A stretch of 29,319 bases of DNA from an uncultured Porphyromonadaceae bacterium (lineage in GTDB: Bacteria; Bacteroidota; Bacteroidia; Bacteroidales; Muribaculaceae). Shown here piece by piece: positions 25,155-29,319 of this stretch; positions within the stretch are counted from its first letter, which is position 1, and every line of letters begins with the position of its first letter. The notes beneath the pieces were generated by a model, which was given only the letters and a program-made list of their open reading frames with translations, ran no database searches and was not told the origin of the DNA. The stretch spans positions 1-29,319 of the forward strand of contig URQP01000015.1 of NCBI GenBank assembly GCA_900550025.1, given 5' to 3'. A program made the position numbers and the translations under genes.

Positions 25155-25181
25155 TTGAGTGTTGAAAGTTGAGCGTTGAGT
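25154..25181 (+). repeat. left heptamer array of the four-helix-bundle cassette
   Basis: Four 7-mers: GTTGAGT, GTTGAAA, GTTGAGC, GTTGAGT. It begins on the last base of the wecC stop codon and is inverted relative to the right array at 25624-25651. Confidence 0.85.
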
Positions 25182-25232
25182 GATTTTTATCTCGACACTC
25201 ATTCCATCGCTCATCTCATAAGCGCTACAGCA

Positions 25233-25604
25233 ATGTTCCTATTCGAGAAATTGAATGCATACCAACAAGCGAGGCTTTTGGTCATTCCTGTATATAAATT
25301 GATAGAACAATTTCCAGACAAAGAGAAATTCGGCTTGGCATCACAATTGCGAAGAGCCGTGACATCTGTACCGTCAAATATAGCAGAAGGCGTAAGCAGA
25401 AACGCTGCAAAAGACCAAGCCCACTTCATAGAAATAGCATACGGCTCATTAATGGAAACATTTTGTCAATTGAAGATAGCCGCTGATTTAGGATACATTA
25501 AAGCTGAAGAATTAAAAAACATAAAAGAAAACACTGAGAAAGTTGCACGGCTCCTGTCAGGATTAAGAGCCTCTATGCTGCAAAAAACAGATCAAACAAA
25601 CTAA
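25233..25604 (+). CDS. four-helix-bundle protein (S23 / rRNA intervening-sequence protein family)
   Basis: A 123-residue protein from the ATG at 25233 (MFLFEKLNAYQQARLLVIPVYKLI). It matches the S23/IVP family: a short N-terminal 'lxay' segment, then QFPDKEKFGLASQLRRAVTSVPSNIAEGVSRN, the family signature, then AYGSLMETFCQLKIAADLGY and a final helix. Related proteins include the ORF of 23S rRNA intervening sequences and the Avd accessory protein of diversity-generating retroelements. No reverse transcriptase or variable repeat is nearby. The gene is AT-richer than the flanking wecC and wecB and sits between inverted heptamer arrays, so it looks like cargo of a small insertion. Its cellular function is not established. 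Only 4 nt separate its stop from the ATG of the extended wecB frame. Confidence 0.92.
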   Translation: MFLFEKLNAYQQARLLVIPVYKLIEQFPDKEKFGLASQLRRAVTSVPSNIAEGVSRNAAKDQAHFIEIAYGSLMETFCQLKIAADLGYIKAEELKNIKENTEKVARLLSGLRASMLQKTDQTN

Positions 25605-25608
25605 TTAG

Positions 25609-26811
25609 ATGCAAAACAAATCTCTCAACCCTCAACCCTCAACTCTCAACCACACGCCCAAGCGTGTCATGCTTGTTTTCGGGACCCGCCCCGAGGCCAT
25701 CAAGATGGCTCCGCTCGTAAAGGAATTCCAAAAGCATCCCGGAGAGTTCCGCACCACGGTATGCGTCACCGGCCAGCACCGGCAGATGCTCGACCAAGTG
25801 CTTGAGATATTCGACATCCGTCCCGACTACGACCTCGACATAATGCGCCAGGGGCAGGATCTCTACGACGTGACCGCGCGCGTGCTGCTCGGCATGCGCG
25901 ACGTGCTCCGTGAGTCGCGGCCCGACGTAGTGCTCGTCCACGGCGACACCACCACCAGCACAGCCGCCGCCCTCGCCGCTTTCTACCAGCAGATTCCGGT
26001 AGGACACGTAGAGGCAGGGCTGCGCACCCACAACATCTACAGCCCGTGGCCAGAGGAGATGAACCGCCAAATCACCGGGCGCATAGCCACCTACGACTTC
26101 GCCCCCACCCCGCTCAGCCGCGAAAACCTGCTGCGCGAGAACGTCGACGAAGCGAAAATCACCGTCACCGGCAACACCGTCATCGACGCCCTCTACTGGG
26201 TGGTCGACAAGATAAAATCCGACCCGAGCCTCGACAGCAAGCTCGAAGCGTCGCTCTCCGGCGCAGGCTACGACGTGGCGCGCCTCGACGGCGGGCGGCG
26301 GCTCGTCCTCATCACCGGGCACCGCCGCGAGAACTTCGGCGACGGCTTCATCTCCATGTGCCGCGCCATCAAGCATCTCACGGAGAAATACCCCGGAGTG
26401 GATTTCGTCTACCCGATGCACCTCAACCCCAACGTGCGCCGTCCCATCCACGAAGTGTTCGGCGACGACCTCGGCAACCTCGGCAATATGTTCTTCATCG
26501 AGCCGCTGGAATACCTGTCGTTCGTCTACCTGATGGAGAAATCCTCGATAGTGCTAACCGACAGCGGAGGCATTCAGGAAGAAGCCCCCGGACTGGGCAA
26601 GCCGGTACTCGTGATGCGCGACACCACCGAACGCCCCGAAGCTCTGTCAGCAGGCACTGTGAAACTCGTGGGCACCGACTTCGACAAAATAATCAGCGAA
26701 GTGTCCGAATTGATCGACGACCCCGCCGCCTACGACCGCATGTCGCGTGCCGTCAACCCCTACGGCGACGGCCTCGCCTGCTCCCGCATCGTCGCCGCCC
26801 TCCAACCCTGA
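25609..26811 (+). CDS. wecB: UDP-N-acetylglucosamine 2-epimerase (non-hydrolysing)
   Basis: Interconverts UDP-GlcNAc and UDP-ManNAc in the cytoplasm, supplying the substrate for WecC. There are 400 residues from the ATG at 25609; a second candidate is Met21 at 25669. Family motifs: LVFGTRPEAIKMAPLV, HGDTTTS, VGHVEAGLRT, EEMNRQITG, ITGHRREN and TDSGGIQEEAPGLGKP. The first 20 residues are unusual: codons 5-14 lie in the right heptamer array of the upstream cassette (SLNPQPSTLN), and the sequence joins the expected family N-terminus at KRVMLVFG, where a Pro codon stands in place of an initiating Met. Codons are markedly C-ending and GC-rich compared with the cassette and the following acyltransferase. 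Confidence 0.94.
   Translation: MQNKSLNPQPSTLNHTPKRVMLVFGTRPEAIKMAPLVKEFQKHPGEFRTTVCVTGQHRQMLDQVLEIFDIRPDYDLDIMRQGQDLYDVTARVLLGMRDVLRESRPDVVLVHGDTTTSTAAALAAFYQQIPVGHVEAGLRTHNIYSPWPEEMNRQITGRIATYDFAPTPLSRENLLRENVDEAKITVTGNTVIDALYWVVDKIKSDPSLDSKLEASLSGAGYDVARLDGGRRLVLITGHRRENFGDGFISMCRAIKHLTEKYPGVDFVYPMHLNPNVRRPIHEVFGDDLGNLGNMFFIEPLEYLSFVYLMEKSSIVLTDSGGIQEEAPGLGKPVLVMRDTTERPEALSAGTVKLVGTDFDKIISEVSELIDDPAAYDRMSRAVNPYGDGLACSRIVAALQP
25624..25651 (+). repeat. right heptamer array of the cassette
   Basis: Four 7-mers: CTCAACC, CTCAACC, CTCAACT, CTCAACC. It is the inverted counterpart of 25154-25181 and lies inside the extended wecB reading frame. Confidence 0.85.
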
Positions 26812-26852
26812 TGCGCCGCGACCAGCACCGCCAACCTCAAAAAACACTTTGA

Positions 26853-27410
26853 ATGAAACTGAAATACTACATCTCCCTGTTCTTATACTACGCCATTCTG
26901 CAACACCTGCCAAACACCACTTTCCCTATGATAGGGCATCTGTGCAGGAAGTTGCGGTATTTGGCATGCCGCAACATTTTCAAGAAATGCGGCAAAAACA
27001 TCGACATTTGCCGTAAGGTGCATTTCGGGCGCGGCACCGACATCGAAATTGCCAACAATTCAAGTCTCGGTCCTGATATGAAAATTCACAATACCAGTCT
27101 AAAGATAGGTAATTACGTGATTACTGCCCCCGGCATTCTCATTCAGGGGGGAGGACACAAGCACGATAGTCCATTGATACCTATAGGAATGCAAGGCAAT
27201 CTACCAAAAAGCGAATTAGAGATTAAAGACGATGTTTGGATTGGCACAAGAGCCATCATCCTCGGCAACGTCCGAACAATAGGCACAGGAGCGATAATCG
27301 GAGCCGGCTCCGTGGTGACCAAGCCCGTTCCCGACTACGCCATCGTCGCCGGCAATCCCGCCCGCATAATCCGCTACCGCACAAAAGAAGAAACAAATTC
27401 ACAAAATTAG
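26853..27410 (+). CDS. hexapeptide-repeat (left-handed beta-helix) acyltransferase
   Basis: A 185-residue protein likely to O- or N-acetylate a sugar of the surface polysaccharide in the cytoplasm. After a helical N-terminus ([18 protein letters not shown]), hexapeptide-type turns follow ([21 protein letters not shown], then [21 protein letters not shown], with the probable catalytic His in GGGHKHD). The standard C-terminal block is [17 protein letters not shown], then [27 protein letters not shown]. The middle of the gene is AT-rich, while its last 100 bp are GC-rich like wecB, hinting at a recombinational history. It lies between wecB and the flippase gene, 41 and 16 bp away. Confidence 0.9.
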   Translation: MKLKYYISLFLYYAILQHLPNTTFPMIGHLCRKLRYLACRNIFKKCGKNIDICRKVHFGRGTDIEIANNSSLGPDMKIHNTSLKIGNYVITAPGILIQGGGHKHDSPLIPIGMQGNLPKSELEIKDDVWIGTRAIILGNVRTIGTGAIIGAGSVVTKPVPDYAIVAGNPARIIRYRTKEETNSQN

Positions 27411-27426
27411 ACAGTCAACCCCACCG

Positions 27427-28956
27427 ATGACCGACACCGCCGCCAACAACCGCCGCATAGCCAAAAACACCGTATTCCTGTACTTCAGGATGCTGATAAC
27501 TATGCTGGTAGCCCTCTACACGTCACGGGTCATCCTCGACTCGCTCGGTATCGTGGATTTCGGCATCTACAACGTGGTGGGCGGAATGGTCACAATGTTC
27601 GCATTCTTCTCGTCATCGCTGTCGAACGCCACCCAGCGTTTCCTGAATTTCAAACTCGGAGAAAACGATGCGGAAGGGACAAACCACGTGTTCAATCTCA
27701 GTCTGCTGATTTATTTCATAATCTCCTTCGTGGTGCTAATCGCAGCCGAGATTATCGGGCTATGGCTGCTCTACAACAAACTTGTCATCCCTCCGGAACG
27801 CATGGACGCGGCATTCTGGGTGATGCAGGCCACCATCATATCCCTGTTCATCACCCTCAACGGCATTGTTTTCAATTCAATGCTGATTGCGAAAGAGAAT
27901 ATGAAGATATATGCCTACATCGGCATAATCGAAGCCTGTGCAAAGCTCGCCATAGCGTTCGCCATCGCCTACACACCTTTCGACAAGCTTAAAATGTATT
28001 CCGTGCTGCTGCTTGCCGTCACATTCTGCATCCAATCGTTCTATGCCATCGTATGCTACCGCAAATATGCTGAATGCAAATTCAAGCCACATTGGGACAG
28101 GACGCTCTTTACAGAAATGTTCAAATTCGCCGGATGGAACGGATTCAGCACCCTTATATGGGCAATCAACGACCAAGGCTCCAGCATATTGCTCAACATA
28201 TTTTTCGGCCCGGCAGTAAATGCCGCCAAAGGCGTAGCCAATCAGGTAAACGGAGCGGTAAGCCAGTTTACCAACAACTTCTTCACGGCAGTACGGCCGC
28301 AGATTGTAAAATCGTACGCAAGCGGAGAGATCACGTACTTCAGGCAGCTCATATTCAACAGCACCCGGTTCTCCATATACCTCATGCTCCTCTTGTGTCT
28401 GCCTATAATCTACAAAAGTGAATATATACTCGGTCTATGGCTGGTCGATGTTCCAGAATACGCCCCAGGATTCGTCAACCTCATATTGTGCTACAGCCTC
28501 GTCTTCACTCTCACATGCCCATGGTGGGCAGCCATACAGGCTATCGGGAAATTGAAAAAATACATCTTGGTCGGCGACACCATCTATCTGATGGCATTCC
28601 CGGCAAGCCTTATATGCCTTTACCATGGAGCAGCACCGACCGTCGTGTTTAAATCGCTGATAATCGCACGGCTAATTTATTCAGTAGCAGTGATACGCAT
28701 AACCGCGTCGTACATACCTTTCAGCTACAAAGAATTTTTCAAGACAACCGTGTTCCCCATAATTAAGGTCACACTCGCTTCTTTCTTCTGCATTTATTTT
28801 GTAAACCGGTTATTTCAAGATACATTTGCCGAGCTTATTGCGTTTGTCGCAGCATCCATAATCTGCACATCCGCAATAATCTTCCTGCTCGGACTAAAGC
28901 AAAACGAAAGGAGACAGACAATAAACAAAATAAAACGACTACTACACAGCAAATAG
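27427..28956 (+). CDS. Wzx-type polysaccharide flippase
   Basis: Polytopic inner membrane protein of 509 residues of the MATE/Wzx-like superfamily. It moves lipid-linked repeat units to the periplasmic side. About 12-14 hydrophobic segments are visible, from NTVFLYFRMLITMLVALYTSRVIL (where family members carry the conserved first-helix region), through LLIYFIISFVVLIAAEIIGLWLL, to the C-terminal FAELIAFVAASIICTSAIIFLLGL. NATQRFLNFKLGE and NAAKGVANQVNGAVSQFTNNF are typical of Bacteroidales members. Its presence implies a Wzy-dependent pathway, with the polymerase expected beyond the window. It is followed after 7 bp by a glycosyltransferase start. Confidence 0.92.
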   Translation: MTDTAANNRRIAKNTVFLYFRMLITMLVALYTSRVILDSLGIVDFGIYNVVGGMVTMFAFFSSSLSNATQRFLNFKLGENDAEGTNHVFNLSLLIYFIISFVVLIAAEIIGLWLLYNKLVIPPERMDAAFWVMQATIISLFITLNGIVFNSMLIAKENMKIYAYIGIIEACAKLAIAFAIAYTPFDKLKMYSVLLLAVTFCIQSFYAIVCYRKYAECKFKPHWDRTLFTEMFKFAGWNGFSTLIWAINDQGSSILLNIFFGPAVNAAKGVANQVNGAVSQFTNNFFTAVRPQIVKSYASGEITYFRQLIFNSTRFSIYLMLLLCLPIIYKSEYILGLWLVDVPEYAPGFVNLILCYSLVFTLTCPWWAAIQAIGKLKKYILVGDTIYLMAFPASLICLYHGAAPTVVFKSLIIARLIYSVAVIRITASYIPFSYKEFFKTTVFPIIKVTLASFFCIYFVNRLFQDTFAELIAFVAASIICTSAIIFLLGLKQNERRQTINKIKRLLHSK

Positions 28957-28963
28957 AAACGAT

Positions 28964-29319
28964 ATGATTCCAAAAATAATCCATTATTGTTGGTTCGGAC
29001 GCAACCCATTGCCGCCGTTGGCAAAAAAATGCATTGCCTCGTGGAAAAAGCATCTCCCGGAATATGAAATAAAAGAATGGAACGAAGACAATTTCGATGT
29101 AAATATCATTCCATATACAAAAGAGGCATACAGCGCAAAAAAATATGCATTTGTAAGCGATTACGCCCGTTTTTGGATTCTGTACCAATATGGAGGATTA
29201 TATTTCGACACAGACGTTGAAATTATCAGGCCAATGGATAAAATAATTGAACGAGGTGCTTTCATGGGATTAGAAAGGGATTACATGCCTGGAGCGACAG
29301 CGCAATGCGCTGTCGCTCC
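28964..29319 (+). CDS. glycosyltransferase, GT32-like, 5' part only
   Basis: The first 118 codons of a sugar transferase, truncated by the window end. It begins MIPKIIHYCWFGRNPLPP, then SWKKHLPEYEIKEWNEDNF and AFVSDYARFWILYQYGGLYFDTDVEI. The DXD motif (FDTD) binds the nucleotide sugar through a metal ion. This is the Gly_transf_sug/OCH1-like pattern common in capsule loci. Donor and acceptor cannot be inferred. The final 29 bases form a perfect 13-bp hairpin, and the residues encoded there (from about PGATAQ onward) may be unreliable if it is a contig-end artefact. Confidence 0.88.
   Translation, partial: MIPKIIHYCWFGRNPLPPLAKKCIASWKKHLPEYEIKEWNEDNFDVNIIPYTKEAYSAKKYAFVSDYARFWILYQYGGLYFDTDVEIIRPMDKIIERGAFMGLERDYMPGATAQCAVA
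29291..29319. repeat. perfect 13-bp inverted repeat at the window edge
   Basis: GGAGCGACAGCGC and GCGCTGTCGCTCC are exact reverse complements separated by AAT, and the window stops at the last base. It may be a genuine palindrome within the coding region or a fold-back at a contig end. Confidence 0.75.

Noticed and set aside
25154..25651. Interpretation as a CRISPR-like or diversity-generating retroelement locus
   Set aside because: Heptamers are contiguous without spacers, and although the S23 fold is related to Avd, there is no reverse transcriptase, template repeat or variable repeat in the window.

Overview
The window looks like a chromosomal segment of a Bacteroidales bacterium, most likely of the Muribaculaceae (S24-7) type; the family assignment is inference. 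The evidence is the promoter style (TAnnTTTG -7 boxes, with a TTTG about 19 bp upstream in the best cases), the near absence of Shine-Dalgarno sequences, lipoproteins ending their signal in a Cys lipobox, secreted proteins with sorting-tail-like C-termini, an acpP-fabF-rnc block, glycine-lipid genes and a BY-kinase/PHP-phosphatase exopolysaccharide locus. I see no rRNA, tRNA, CRISPR array or transposase.

Layout. 56-9855 is mostly on the minus strand: a secreted multidomain protein, the GTPase-fold ATPase YchF, a secreted GH13 alpha-amylase, then rnc, fabF and acpP (transcribed acpP-fabF-rnc), a class I glutamine amidotransferase, and a small overlapping DUF4160/DUF2442 pair up to 10366. From 10484 to 14311 on the plus strand runs a tightly overlapping four-gene operon: glsA and glsB (glycine lipid acyltransferases), a Wzi-like outer membrane barrel and a lipocalin-like lipoprotein. 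tyrS follows with its own promoter and terminator. A 768-bp gene-free stretch (15747-16514) carries a structured, repeat-rich segment. Next is a 54-residue Ala/Asp/Thr/Val lipoprotein gene with a good promoter and terminator. A cation:proton antiporter with a cytosolic C-terminal region (minus) and a small lipoprotein (plus) diverge from one 57-bp gap.

From about 19680 to the end of the window is a surface polysaccharide locus: outer membrane export lipoprotein, Wzc-like tyrosine autokinase, PHP-type tyrosine phosphatase, UDP-ManNAc dehydrogenase (wecC), UDP-GlcNAc 2-epimerase (wecB), a hexapeptide acyltransferase, a Wzx-type flippase and the start of a glycosyltransferase cut by the window edge. 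Together wecB and wecC convert UDP-GlcNAc to UDP-ManNAcA, so the polymer probably contains that acidic sugar. The kinase, phosphatase and export protein would control chain length and export.

The most interesting structures are: (1) a 498-bp cassette at 25154-25651 between wecC and wecB, made of a four-helix-bundle (S23/IVP) gene flanked by inverted arrays of four heptamers, which starts in the wecC stop codon and appears to have replaced the wecB start; (2) a perfect 14-bp hairpin followed by a U-rich run inside the first codons of rnc; (3) an intergenic repeat family with a compensatory base change between copies, and a separate 145-bp nested inverted-repeat element.
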